A DNA stretch of 55,067 bases. Source: Bacillota bacterium (GTDB lineage Bacteria; Bacillota; JADQBR01). The position numbers and the translations under genes are program-made. Of this stretch, positions 25,048 through 33,586 are shown one piece after another. Every line of letters begins with the position of its first letter. Position 1 is the stretch's first letter. The notes under the pieces are model-generated. The model did no database searches. It saw only the letters and a program-made list of their open reading frames with translations, and was not told the origin of the DNA. Location: positions 1 through 55,067 of the forward strand of contig JADQBR010000008.1 of NCBI GenBank assembly GCA_016278515.1, read 5' to 3'.

Positions 25048-27234
25048 CTAAGAGTCTGCTTTTATGCTCACTGCTACATAGAGAAGAGGGGCTGCTGCAA
25101 AAATCATCATAGTTGCAGCGGCTACAATACCGGAATCGTTGGCAACCAGTGCAACTCCGCTGCCCACCGTAACCGCAACCAATCCTCGATAAAAGTAAGG
25201 GTATTTATTTGCAATACGTCTCAGTATTCCCACAGGCCGCAGGGATAAAACGATAATGGTAATTAAGATGGCCAAAAAGACCCTGCTCCAAATGGTCCAC
25301 TTAATCAGCTTAATATTCATATTAATTTTTCTCATGGCAATTTCTGCCAATACCTCTGGACCGTTGGATAAGACCAGCCCTATTGTCCTGCCAAAATGCG
25401 ATTGGGCACTGGTCGGTCTCGCCAAATCATAAAGGCCTAAGGCCAAAACCGCTGTCAAGCTGACTAAGGCTAAAATAAGCATCCAACGATAGTTAATCCT
25501 TTGGCGCCAGATACCGAATATGGCCACGGAGAATGCTGCCAATGATGCCAGTGTACCACCGAAATTGGTTCCAAGCTGTGGAGCAGCAATTATACCCACT
25601 ATGAACAAGTAGAGGGCGGCCAAGCTCAATAGACCCCCACTACTTACCTTGCCAACCCGCTGTAATAATGAAGTGGTACCTACTATCACCGCACCTACCA
25701 ACACACCCATATATTCATTCCCAATTCCGTAATAGCGCGCCCCTGCCATAGCATCATAACCTAAGGTGGATTGTTTCATCAACGATGCTCCAAAAATGAG
25801 ATCTCCGGCAATCAATAATCCCGTCAGTAAAGAGAGCAGAATAATTCCATCCAATTCATGAGCAGAAAGCCTTGAGGCTAGTATCACCAAGCCTGACACC
25901 AACAGTGTTATGGTTAAGCCGTAGCTTATTATATTGCCTACGGTTAATAAAGAGACTGCAAGCAGACTGAAAGGAACCGCCATTAATGCCAGTAAAAGCG
26001 GCCTCAGCCAGCGTCGAATGGGAATAGGAAGCAGTAATGCTGCCAAAGTTAAGAATATGATTACTATTTGTGAAAATACATAGCTTTTTACAAGTAGCGG
26101 TCTTATATTATAAACAAAAACTGCCTTTTCGTTCAGCTGTGCCAACCATTCCAGTTTATTGCTGCCGGGAACTGCGGTGAGCAGGCGACCGGTAAAACCT
26201 CCGGGAGGCGAAACATTCAACCATTCCAAGAAACTTGCCGTTATATCCGTATTGACCACAATTCCACGTCTACGGGTGGTGCCGCTGGTGAGGATGCCTT
26301 CTAACTGCTGTCCCCTGATAACCAATGGCGTAAAATAATTTTTGGATTTTTGCGAAGCTGTTGAAGGTCGGGGAGACATTACCACCAATGTGTGATTTTT
26401 TAATTTAGGCTGTTCCAGCAGCCGGCCGATATATTTATCAATTCTTTTAAGGGCCTGTTTTCTTTCCTCCCTCCATACAACGGGCAGTACCTCATCCTTC
26501 ATTATTTCTAACCGGGTTAGATCTCCTGTCTCTACTAGGAGCAGGTCCTCTTGACTAAACCGGAGAGTTGCCTGATAAACTTTAGAAAAATCTGTACGCC
26601 ATAACAAAGTGCTGCCGCCGGTGACTAGTTCCTTTCCCACCATTCCATTCTCAACCCGTCCCCATTTATCCATAACCATAGCGACTGCTTCCCGATGATA
26701 TTCCCCCGGAAGATCTGCATTGCCGATAATAGCAGCGGACAAACCGGCTTGTTTGAGGGTCTCACCCAGCAATCCTGGGATAGAGCCGGTCTTATATCGC
26801 TGATTAAGCTCAAGGTTGGGCTGCACCGGCAGATAAACAATACCACCATCGGGTGCTTTTTTGCTAGTGCGAGAAGTATAAACTTTGTCCGCGTCAATAT
26901 TTCCAACCTGCTCCTTAGTTTCAAAAGCCATGCCGCTTTCTTTGTGCCCGACCGAGGGCCTTCCGGCCCCTAATGTCATGAATACATGCTCCCGGTCATA
27001 GCGAGACGCCGTCTTCGGATTCATCAACCCAAGGGCATTTTTTTCAGCCAAAACATATAAATTCGGCATTTTTGTTGCATTAATATCATTTATGGTTAGT
27101 CCTTCTACGGAAATAACAATAATTTGCGAAGTTTCTTGAGCATAAGCTTGGGGAGGCAGCAACCCGCATAAAAGCAATAATAAGAATGGCAAAAAAAAAT
27201 TTCTCAATTTAAACGGATAATTCACATTATTCAT
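25048..27234 (-). CDS. Membrane protein with N-terminal alkaline-phosphatase-like domain
   Basis: 728 residues. A signal peptide or anchor (LPFLLLLLCGLLPPQAYA) is followed by an extracytoplasmic domain of about 330 residues resembling the alkaline phosphatase/sulfatase superfamily (VISVEGLTINDINATKMPNL; HTLVVMSPRPS). About 11 membrane helices fill the C-terminal half, including a GARYYGIGNEYMG block. The metal-site residues are incomplete on inspection, so activity is uncertain. Its start overlaps the 3' end of the glycosyltransferase gene by 8 bases, so both are probably co-expressed and act in cell-surface polymer metabolism. That role is inference. Confidence 0.7.
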   Translation of the reverse strand: MNNVNYPFKLRNFFLPFLLLLLCGLLPPQAYAQETSQIIVISVEGLTINDINATKMPNLYVLAEKNALGLMNPKTASRYDREHVFMTLGAGRPSVGHKESGMAFETKEQVGNIDADKVYTSRTSKKAPDGGIVYLPVQPNLELNQRYKTGSIPGLLGETLKQAGLSAAIIGNADLPGEYHREAVAMVMDKWGRVENGMVGKELVTGGSTLLWRTDFSKVYQATLRFSQEDLLLVETGDLTRLEIMKDEVLPVVWREERKQALKRIDKYIGRLLEQPKLKNHTLVVMSPRPSTASQKSKNYFTPLVIRGQQLEGILTSGTTRRRGIVVNTDITASFLEWLNVSPPGGFTGRLLTAVPGSNKLEWLAQLNEKAVFVYNIRPLLVKSYVFSQIVIIFLTLAALLLPIPIRRWLRPLLLALMAVPFSLLAVSLLTVGNIISYGLTITLLVSGLVILASRLSAHELDGIILLSLLTGLLIAGDLIFGASLMKQSTLGYDAMAGARYYGIGNEYMGVLVGAVIVGTTSLLQRVGKVSSGGLLSLAALYLFIVGIIAAPQLGTNFGGTLASLAAFSVAIFGIWRQRINYRWMLILALVSLTAVLALGLYDLARPTSAQSHFGRTIGLVLSNGPEVLAEIAMRKINMNIKLIKWTIWSRVFLAILITIIVLSLRPVGILRRIANKYPYFYRGLVAVTVGSGVALVANDSGIVAAATMMIFAAAPLLYVAVSIKADS

Positions 27235-28378
27235 TCCTTGCTAACTTCTGCTTAATCAGGCCTTCGTATACGGACTGGGTGGCAGATACCATTTTGTTTA
27301 CGGAAAAACGTTTTTCCACATCCTGCCTTGCTTGAAGTCCCAGAATTTCAGCAAAAAAAGGCCGCTCCAGGATAGTAACAATTGTTTTTGCTAACGCCGC
27401 AGGTTCATTAGGCGGCACCAACATACCGGTTTTGCCGTGTCTTAACAATTCCGGTAACCCCCCAACTTTACTGGCCACAATAGGCCGTCTGGCGGCCATA
27501 GCCTCCAGTGCACCTATAGATAGCCCTTCGGATATTGAAGGAATGACGAAAATATTTATTAATGGAAGCAGCTTTGGAACATCAAAGCGAAAGCCGGCAA
27601 AGAGGACTTTCTTCAGACCCAGAGACACAGCTTCCTGTTCCAAGCTTAAGCGGGCAGGTCCGTCTCCCACAATTAAAAACTGGACATTGGGGATATGTTC
27701 TTGCACTATTTTGGCGGCTTTCAAAAAGCAGGATACTCCTTTTTGTGGAATCAGCCTAGCCACAACCCCAACCACCGGTGCATACTTTTCTAGACCCAAT
27801 TCACGTTTCTTTCGAGTTACTTCAGTTATTTGATTAAACTTGTTCAAATTTATTCCATTATATATGGTAGTTACCCGTTGATCCGGGAAACGCTCAACCC
27901 TTTTAATTTCGTTACCTAATGCTTCAGAGACAGCAATTGCATAGTCCGTGTGCCTTGCTAACAAACGCTGTATCATGGCGAAACTGTTTCTTTTCCACAA
28001 TGGATGTTCTTCACCATAAATGAAATTATGAAAGGTAGCGATACTTATTGGCACACCGGCTCGGCGGCCTGCCAAACGGCCTACTAAACCAGCCTTTGCC
28101 CCATGAGTATGTATGATTTTCACCGCGTGCTGCCTCAGCAATTTAATTAATTGCATAATCACCTGAACATCCTGAAAAGGGTTGAAACTACCTTTTAAGG
28201 CCAAGGAGCAAGTGTGTATTCCCATGTTTTGCAGCTGTTTCATTATATCACCGTAATCAGGTCCACAAACCATCAGGTTATATCGCTGCCGATCAAAGTT
28301 CTCTGCTAAAGTTAAGACATGCTCCTTCATTCCCCCTTCAGCGGGTCTTAGAACATGCATTACATTTATCTGATTCAT
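27227..28378 (-). CDS. Glycosyltransferase family 4
   Basis: 383-residue GT-B glycosyltransferase. The N-terminal domain shows VMHVLRPAEGGMKEHVLTLA and IIHTHGAKAGLVGRLAG. The C-terminal domain has VGVVARLIPQKGVSCFLKAA, FLIVGDGPARLSLEQ and the nucleotide-sugar site PSISEGLSIGALEAMAARRPIVAS (shown in part), with the E-x7-E pattern of GT4. It is cytosolic or membrane-associated. It overlaps the phosphatase-like membrane protein gene, suggesting a shared envelope or exopolysaccharide function. Donor and acceptor sugars cannot be read from sequence. Confidence 0.9.
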   Translation of the reverse strand: MNQINVMHVLRPAEGGMKEHVLTLAENFDRQRYNLMVCGPDYGDIMKQLQNMGIHTCSLALKGSFNPFQDVQVIMQLIKLLRQHAVKIIHTHGAKAGLVGRLAGRRAGVPISIATFHNFIYGEEHPLWKRNSFAMIQRLLARHTDYAIAVSEALGNEIKRVERFPDQRVTTIYNGINLNKFNQITEVTRKKRELGLEKYAPVVGVVARLIPQKGVSCFLKAAKIVQEHIPNVQFLIVGDGPARLSLEQEAVSLGLKKVLFAGFRFDVPKLLPLINIFVIPSISEGLSIGALEAMAARRPIVASKVGGLPELLRHGKTGMLVPPNEPAALAKTIVTILERPFFAEILGLQARQDVEKRFSVNKMVSATQSVYEGLIKQKLARNE

Positions 28379-28466
28379 TAAGCCTCATCGCTCCTGCAGC
28401 GTATTATCTTTCATTAGCTTTACCCTTTCAAACTAAACTAATGCATAAGCAGAGCAAAAGCATTAA

Positions 28467-28493
28467 AAAGCCGGAGCTTTTCGCTCCGGCTTT
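28467..28493 (-). terminator. Intrinsic terminator of the HD-GYP gene
   Basis: Stem AAAGCCGGAGC/GCTCCGGCTTT with a 5-base loop and A/T tails on both sides, just after the HD-GYP stop. It could work in both directions. Confidence 0.85.
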
Positions 28494-28516
28494 GAATACA
28501 CATTCTGTTTCCACTG

Positions 28517-29668
28517 TCAACCATTGTTGTTTGTCAGTTTCTCCATTTGACTACTACCGTTCTTGTAAATTTTGCCGGTAGCAATTAACTTCTCAACCTC
28601 GTGGTCAGGAACAAGTTCTTTGACGGTTATTGTCAATTCTTCCGCCAGTCTCCGTTCGAAAGGTTGTTTTAACATACCCTCTTCCGTTGTAGAAATGACC
28701 CTGACAGTAGGGTTGAGAGGTAAACCTGTCGGTGTTTCCACGACCCCGGCAATTTCTCCATTGCTTAATCTTATGTAAGAGCCGCTAGGGTAGACTGCTA
28801 CTCTTTTATAAAAGCATTGAATTACCTTAAAATCAAATTGACTACCGGCCCCATTCATGATAATCCCAAGCCCCTTGTCTGGCTGCATTGACTTCCTATA
28901 AACCCGATCTGACGTAACCGCATCAAAAACGTCGGCTACGGCTGCTATTTTTGAATAAATCGATATCTTGTCTTCACTATAACCATTTGGATAACCGCTG
29001 CCGTCATATCTTTCATGATGCTCCAGCACTACCTGAGATGCACCGTCACCTATTCCTTTTAGGCTGGAAATAATACTGCAACCATCACGAGGGTGCTTCT
29101 GCACCTCCTGAAACTCCTGTTCAGTCAGTCTTCCAGGTTTATTAAGAATATGTATGGGAACAACTACCTTACCAACGTCATGCAGCATCGCACCCATGCC
29201 CAATTCCATCAGTTGGTCTCTCCTCAATCCCAATTCCTTTCCTGTCAATAACGATAAAATACAGACATTGACCGAATGATTAAAGGTATAATTGTCTATG
29301 GTGTTAATGTCACTTAACTGAGCCATACTAAAGGGGTTATCCATAATATCTTCTATCATCTTAGTAATTACGTCCTTAAATTCTTCACCTTTCTTATCTG
29401 GCAATTTGTTCGCCCTGCTTGACATAACTTGGTGTACCAATGTATTTGCCATAACTCTTGTTTGTTCTGTTATAACCTCATCTATTTCAATATCGGAAAG
29501 CAGCCCATCATCTACATATATGGCCGGAAAGCCCAATTGCTTTAACCGTTTAACCATAACACTGGATACTCCAACGCCAGGGCGAATAAGAATACTTCCA
29601 TTAGCAGAGTAGATGCATTTTGCCACTTTCATTCCTTGCTTCACCTTACTAATAGGAACGCGTCGCAT
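28517..29668 (-). CDS. HD-GYP domain protein, probable cyclic-di-GMP phosphodiesterase
   Basis: 383 residues. An N-terminal region (residues 1-110) shows RVPISKVKQGMKVAKCIYS and a putative small beta domain. The HD-GYP domain follows with NHSVNVCILSLLTGKE, MLHDVGKVVVP (HD), HPRDGCSII, EHHERYDGSGYPNG (HHE and GYP) and AAVADVFDAVTSDRVYR. All metal ligands expected for activity seem present. There is no receiver or membrane domain. ATG 29668 follows AAGGTGG. It is monocistronic with its own terminator and acts in second-messenger turnover. Confidence 0.92.
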   Translation of the reverse strand: MRRVPISKVKQGMKVAKCIYSANGSILIRPGVGVSSVMVKRLKQLGFPAIYVDDGLLSDIEIDEVITEQTRVMANTLVHQVMSSRANKLPDKKGEEFKDVITKMIEDIMDNPFSMAQLSDINTIDNYTFNHSVNVCILSLLTGKELGLRRDQLMELGMGAMLHDVGKVVVPIHILNKPGRLTEQEFQEVQKHPRDGCSIISSLKGIGDGASQVVLEHHERYDGSGYPNGYSEDKISIYSKIAAVADVFDAVTSDRVYRKSMQPDKGLGIIMNGAGSQFDFKVIQCFYKRVAVYPSGSYIRLSNGEIAGVVETPTGLPLNPTVRVISTTEEGMLKQPFERRLAEELTITVKELVPDHEVEKLIATGKIYKNGSSQMEKLTNNNG

Positions 29669-29820
29669 CAATACCACCTTGACCTTTCGATTTCTCAGTA
29701 ATTTCTCAGTAATTTTGCATTTCTCTTTTCTTTCTTTGCATATGTCATAATTCCTTTTTTAAAAGGACAATTAGTCGAAAAAAGAACTTTGAGATAATAA
29801 AAATTCAACTTGAGAACCGT

Positions 29821-29889
29821 TAGCAAAACTCTTAGCAACTTGTTGCTCTAGAGTTTTGGATATGCCCCCTGCGGGTACCCCAAATTCAA
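29821..29889. repeat. Intergenic repeat, single copy
   Basis: Nearly identical to the unit at 21816-21961: it has the AAAACTCTTAGCAAC/GTTGCTCTAGAGTTTT hairpin, then GGATATGCCCCCTGCGGG and GTACCCCAAATTCAA. Its right end overlaps the stop of the class III aminotransferase on the minus strand. Confidence 0.88.
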
Positions 29890-31271
29890 CTTCTTTTGAA
29901 TAAGGAGTTGAGGGTTGTTTTGGCGCTGCCGAAGGCTGCATTAAGAAAGCCTTTGTTATGGGAGATGATGTTTTCCAATGCATCCGCCACGTAATCAAGA
30001 TCCTCGTAGGATACGGTCAGAGGCGGTTCCAGCCTGATCACATTGGGATTATTAAGGGTGAAGCCGCTGATTATTCTATGTTTGTTTAACATTTCTCCCT
30101 GTACTAGTGCGCCGGTAAACTCCTGGGCCAGCTTGTCAACCATGCCGCCGGACAGTTTGTTTGCCAGGTTTGCCTGCTGGGGATGAAATTCCAGGCCAAT
30201 CATTAAACCGCGGCCTCGTACCGCTTTTAAAATAGGGTATTTTCCCACCATTGGCAGCAATTTATTTAGCAGGTGCTGTCCTTTTTCCCGGGACTGGTGC
30301 GCCAATTCTTCCTCTACCAAAATTGATATTGTCTCCAAACCTGCTGCCGCCGCGCGGGTATTTCCACCAAAGGTAGATGTATGGAGCAGGTATTTGTCTG
30401 TCGTACCGTAAGCCTTGTTCCACAGGTCTTTGGTAGTACTAAAAGAACCGATAGGCATCACCCCGCCGCTAAGGGCCTTTGCCAGGCAGATAATATCCGG
30501 CACTACCTTGTCATGCTCGCATGCAAAGTTATAGCCCGTCCGCCCTAAACCGGTCTGAATTTCGTCTAAAATGAGAAGCGCCTGGTATTTATTGCATAAT
30601 TGGCGCACCTGGGGTAGATAATCTGCTGGAGGCAAAATAACGCCTCCCTCGCCCTGTATAGGCTCCAGTATCACTGCTGCCACGTCTTTGGCAGCAAGGG
30701 CTTTTTCCATAGACTCAAGATCTCCATAGGGTACCTGTTCAACTTGTGGTACTAACGGCTGGAAAGGCCGCTGATAGCTTTCCTTACCGGTGACTGATAA
30801 AGCTCCCATGGATTTGCCGTGAAATGCTCCCAAGGTGGAAATTAACTTTTCTTTGCCAGTTGCTATTCGGGCCAGCTTCAAAGCGCCCTCAACGGCTTCC
30901 GCCCCGCTGTTGCAGAAAAAACTATGTTCTAACTCCCCGGGCATAATCTCAGCTAGATTATGGGCCAAGGCCGCAGCCACAGCATTTGTATTTACCTGCA
31001 GATAATTTGGCAGCTGATTAACCTTATTAACAGCTTCAATCACCCTAGGGTGATTATGACCTAAGGACAAAGCTCCGAATGCCCCGAGGAAATCCAAATA
31101 TTTCTCTCCCTTGTCATCCCACACATAAACGCCCTCCGCTTTCACAAAGCGTCTATCATAGCTTAATAAGGTAAGCATCTGCACAAAAACAGGGTTTAAA
31201 TGATTTTTGTATTCCTGCCTGGTTTTCTTAACATCCCAAGCCAATGCTTGGTCTAATGACACCAAATTCAT
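29886..31271 (-). CDS. Class III aminotransferase (putrescine/ornithine/GABA type)
   Basis: 461-residue PLP enzyme that moves an omega-amino group to a 2-oxoacid. Motifs in order: FLGAFGALSLGHNHPRVIEAV, FFCNSGAEAVEGALKLAR, AFHGKSMGALSVTGK, ILDEIQTGLGRTG (PLP Asp), the Schiff-base Lys in CLAKALSGGVMP, and STFGGN. The sequence and about 40-residue N-terminal extension fit putrescine aminotransferase-like enzymes, but acetylornithine or other diamines cannot be excluded. The stop codon lies in the intergenic repeat. The gene stands between the HD-GYP gene and a two-component system with no obvious partner. Confidence 0.88.
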   Translation of the reverse strand: MNLVSLDQALAWDVKKTRQEYKNHLNPVFVQMLTLLSYDRRFVKAEGVYVWDDKGEKYLDFLGAFGALSLGHNHPRVIEAVNKVNQLPNYLQVNTNAVAAALAHNLAEIMPGELEHSFFCNSGAEAVEGALKLARIATGKEKLISTLGAFHGKSMGALSVTGKESYQRPFQPLVPQVEQVPYGDLESMEKALAAKDVAAVILEPIQGEGGVILPPADYLPQVRQLCNKYQALLILDEIQTGLGRTGYNFACEHDKVVPDIICLAKALSGGVMPIGSFSTTKDLWNKAYGTTDKYLLHTSTFGGNTRAAAAGLETISILVEEELAHQSREKGQHLLNKLLPMVGKYPILKAVRGRGLMIGLEFHPQQANLANKLSGGMVDKLAQEFTGALVQGEMLNKHRIISGFTLNNPNVIRLEPPLTVSYEDLDYVADALENIISHNKGFLNAAFGSAKTTLNSLFKRS

Positions 31272-31356
31272 CTTAAAATCACACCTCTCCTATAAGTTTG
31301 CCAAAATAAATAAAACATTTATAATATATCCCTTATCAGGAAAATAATTCCTAAAG

Positions 31357-31388
31357 TTGAATTGGGGGCACCCGCAAGGAGCATATCC
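31357..31388. repeat. Intergenic repeat fragment, inverted
   Basis: TTGAATTGGGGGCACCCGC followed by AAGGAGCATATCC is the reverse complement of the right half of the repeat at 21816-21961. The hairpin half is missing. It lies between the response regulator gene and the aminotransferase gene. Confidence 0.75.
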
Positions 31389-31403
31389 CGGGTTTTACGG
31401 ACT

Positions 31404-32051
31404 TCAAAGGCGGAAGCGATTGCGAACAGCGAAAGCTGCTGCTTCGGCGCGGTTGCTGAGGCCCAACTTAGCTAGGACATTGCTGACGTAGTTTTTGATG
31501 GTTTTATAACCAAGGAATAGCTCTTGGGCAATTTCTTTATTGGTTTTTCCTTCCGCTATTAAAAGCAGAATACTTTTTTCAGTATCGTTCAGCTTATGAA
31601 GCCCTGGCTGCTCTAATTGTTCCGGGTGCCGAAGCATTTCTAAAACCTGGTGGGTCAGTGCCGGGTCCAAAATAGTTTCTCCGGAATGCACCTTGACAAT
31701 CGACTCTGCCAATTTGGATTTTCCGATCTGCTTTAAGACATAACCGCTGGCTCCAGCCAGGATGGAAGCAACAACGGCTTCGTCCTCGGAATAAGAAGAC
31801 AGCATCAATACGTTGATACTTTTATCATATGCCTTAATATCTCTGCAAGCCTCAATACCATTGCCTTCCGGAAATCTGACATCCATAAGAACTACTTCCG
31901 GATGAAACTTTTTTGCCTTTTCCAGTGATTCTTCAGGATTTGCCGCTTCTCCTACCAGTTCTAAATTGGACTGTGCCTTGATAATGAAGCTTAAGCCCAA
32001 CCTCACCATTTCATGGTCGTCAACTATCATAACCCTTATTTTATCAGTCAT
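31404..32051 (-). CDS. NarL/LuxR-family response regulator
   Basis: 215 residues. The receiver domain has VMIVDDHEMVRLGL, the phospho-acceptor Asp in VVLMDVRFPEG, and the switch K in GYVLKQIGKSKL. The C-terminal LuxR-type helix-turn-helix reads LNDTEKSILLLIAEGKTNKE followed by IAQELFLGYKTIKNYVSNVL. ATG 32051 has GGAAGG 8 bases upstream; the GTG at 32060 is inside that site. It overlaps the kinase stop by 8 bases, so kinase and regulator are co-translated. Target genes are not identifiable. Confidence 0.93.
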   Translation of the reverse strand: MTDKIRVMIVDDHEMVRLGLSFIIKAQSNLELVGEAANPEESLEKAKKFHPEVVLMDVRFPEGNGIEACRDIKAYDKSINVLMLSSYSEDEAVVASILAGASGYVLKQIGKSKLAESIVKVHSGETILDPALTHQVLEMLRHPEQLEQPGLHKLNDTEKSILLLIAEGKTNKEIAQELFLGYKTIKNYVSNVLAKLGLSNRAEAAAFAVRNRFRL

Positions 32052-33471
32052 CTCTGTCACCTTCCGTTGGGATTGTAATCTTCACTGTTGTTCCCTTGCC
32101 TGTTTCACTAGCAATTTCAATCTGCCCATTTAACTCTTTTACCCGTTCTTTCATACTACGCAGTCCCTGTTTTCCCCACTTGTAAGTTTCGGAAACATTA
32201 AACCCTCTGCCATTATCCTTGACAACTACTTCTATATAACTCTTCTTAACCATAACTTCTAACCATACCTTTTTAGCCATAGCATGTTTACGAATATTAT
32301 TAAGAGCCTCTCGCACAATATAGTAAAGCTGAGTTCGCTGATTAGGGGTCAGCATAAATGTGGCTTCTTCCCGATATACATACTCAGGAAATGTGTCGGT
32401 TGTCGCCCTAAATTCCTGAACCAGACCCTGCAGGTCTACTCTTAAAGATGTCTCTCTAAAGTGCAAATGCCGTAAATTCATAATATATGCCCTGATGTTG
32501 GTGATAGTTTCAGCCAGATGTTCGACAGCGTAATCCAAGTGCTCTTTAGCCCACGCAGTCTCCCCCTCGTCAACTTGACTTTGAGCCAGCTCAAGCCTGA
32601 GACCCATACCATAAAGAGATTGAATGGTACCGTCATGGATTTCTCGACTGATTCGTTCCCTTTCTTTTAAGATCGCTTCTCCTTTTTCCGCCTCTTCAAT
32701 CCGGCGCCTTCGCTCAATGTCGAATAATTCCAGACTGCGCATAATGTTGATACCCATGAAAATACCAGCAGCCAATCGAAAAATAAGAATAGGTATTCCG
32801 GTAGTAGAAGTGAAATTATCATAGTTAAAAACATTAGCCGGGAAAAAGTTAGCACTTTCAACCACTAACCCGGTAAGCAACCCGAAAATAACTAGAAACA
32901 GAGCACTCCAACGCATGGCTCGGGTTAAGCGCGGTATTCCCAAATGCTCTAGATCATCTGCCTGCTTGAGAAAGGCAAAGGCACTGACAAGACCTGCTGG
33001 AAGACCTAACATATAGCGAGACAATGCAGAAGCCGCAACCAACCATTCTGTAAACTCTGAATGATTGGATTTTAAGACAGTAATCGAAATGCCTGCCCAA
33101 ATCAATAACAAACAGGCGGGAATAACATAATGTACCGGCCATTTAAGCAGTCGTGCAAAGGCTACTTTCAATCCAAAGACCAACAGCAGCAAAAATGACA
33201 GACCTAGCAGGGCGTGAAAAGTAGTAAGTAATAATAAATGAAAATTGGCTGTCCAAGGGTGATGACTGGGGACAAAGCCTGCTGCCGCCCAATATGCTAT
33301 TCCATGTATGAATGCAAAAGCAGTAAAGAGTCTAATATCCCGGCTCCAACCAAAATCACTTTGCCGCGAATTTTTCATAGAAATAGCAAACCCTATTAAA
33401 AAGTACACCAAACCATAAATAAAGAATATCAATTCATTTTCTGGAGTTAATATATTGCTTATGAAAGTCAT
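32044..33471 (-). CDS. Membrane sensor histidine kinase (HisKA_3 type)
   Basis: 475 residues. Seven predicted membrane helices occupy residues 1-240, followed by a short coiled linker. The dimerisation domain carries the phospho-His in ERISREIHDGTIQSLYGMGL, and the HATPase domain shows NNIRKHAMAKKVW (N box), VKDNGRGF (G1) and ETGKGTTVKITIP. There is no separate sensor domain, so it may sense a membrane or intramembrane signal. It is the cognate kinase of the downstream NarL-type regulator. It is not obviously linked to neighbouring metabolic genes. Confidence 0.92.
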   Translation of the reverse strand: MTFISNILTPENELIFFIYGLVYFLIGFAISMKNSRQSDFGWSRDIRLFTAFAFIHGIAYWAAAGFVPSHHPWTANFHLLLLTTFHALLGLSFLLLLVFGLKVAFARLLKWPVHYVIPACLLLIWAGISITVLKSNHSEFTEWLVAASALSRYMLGLPAGLVSAFAFLKQADDLEHLGIPRLTRAMRWSALFLVIFGLLTGLVVESANFFPANVFNYDNFTSTTGIPILIFRLAAGIFMGINIMRSLELFDIERRRRIEEAEKGEAILKERERISREIHDGTIQSLYGMGLRLELAQSQVDEGETAWAKEHLDYAVEHLAETITNIRAYIMNLRHLHFRETSLRVDLQGLVQEFRATTDTFPEYVYREEATFMLTPNQRTQLYYIVREALNNIRKHAMAKKVWLEVMVKKSYIEVVVKDNGRGFNVSETYKWGKQGLRSMKERVKELNGQIEIASETGKGTTVKITIPTEGDRDD

Positions 33472-33558
33472 CTTAAGTCTCCATTTCAGTTATTAGACCA
33501 TTTAAGACAAATTCTACAAAAGTAAAAATAATTCCTGTTAAGTTCAGCTAATAAAAAA

Positions 33559-33580
33559 AGGAGCCGATCTCTCAGCTCCT
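33559..33580 (-). terminator. Terminator at the end of the B12-mutase gene cluster
   Basis: Stem AGGAGC/GCTCCT with a 10-base loop; on the minus strand it is followed by seven T. It lies just after the first transporter gene, the last gene of the cluster. Confidence 0.85.
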
Positions 33581-33586
33581 GCTTCC

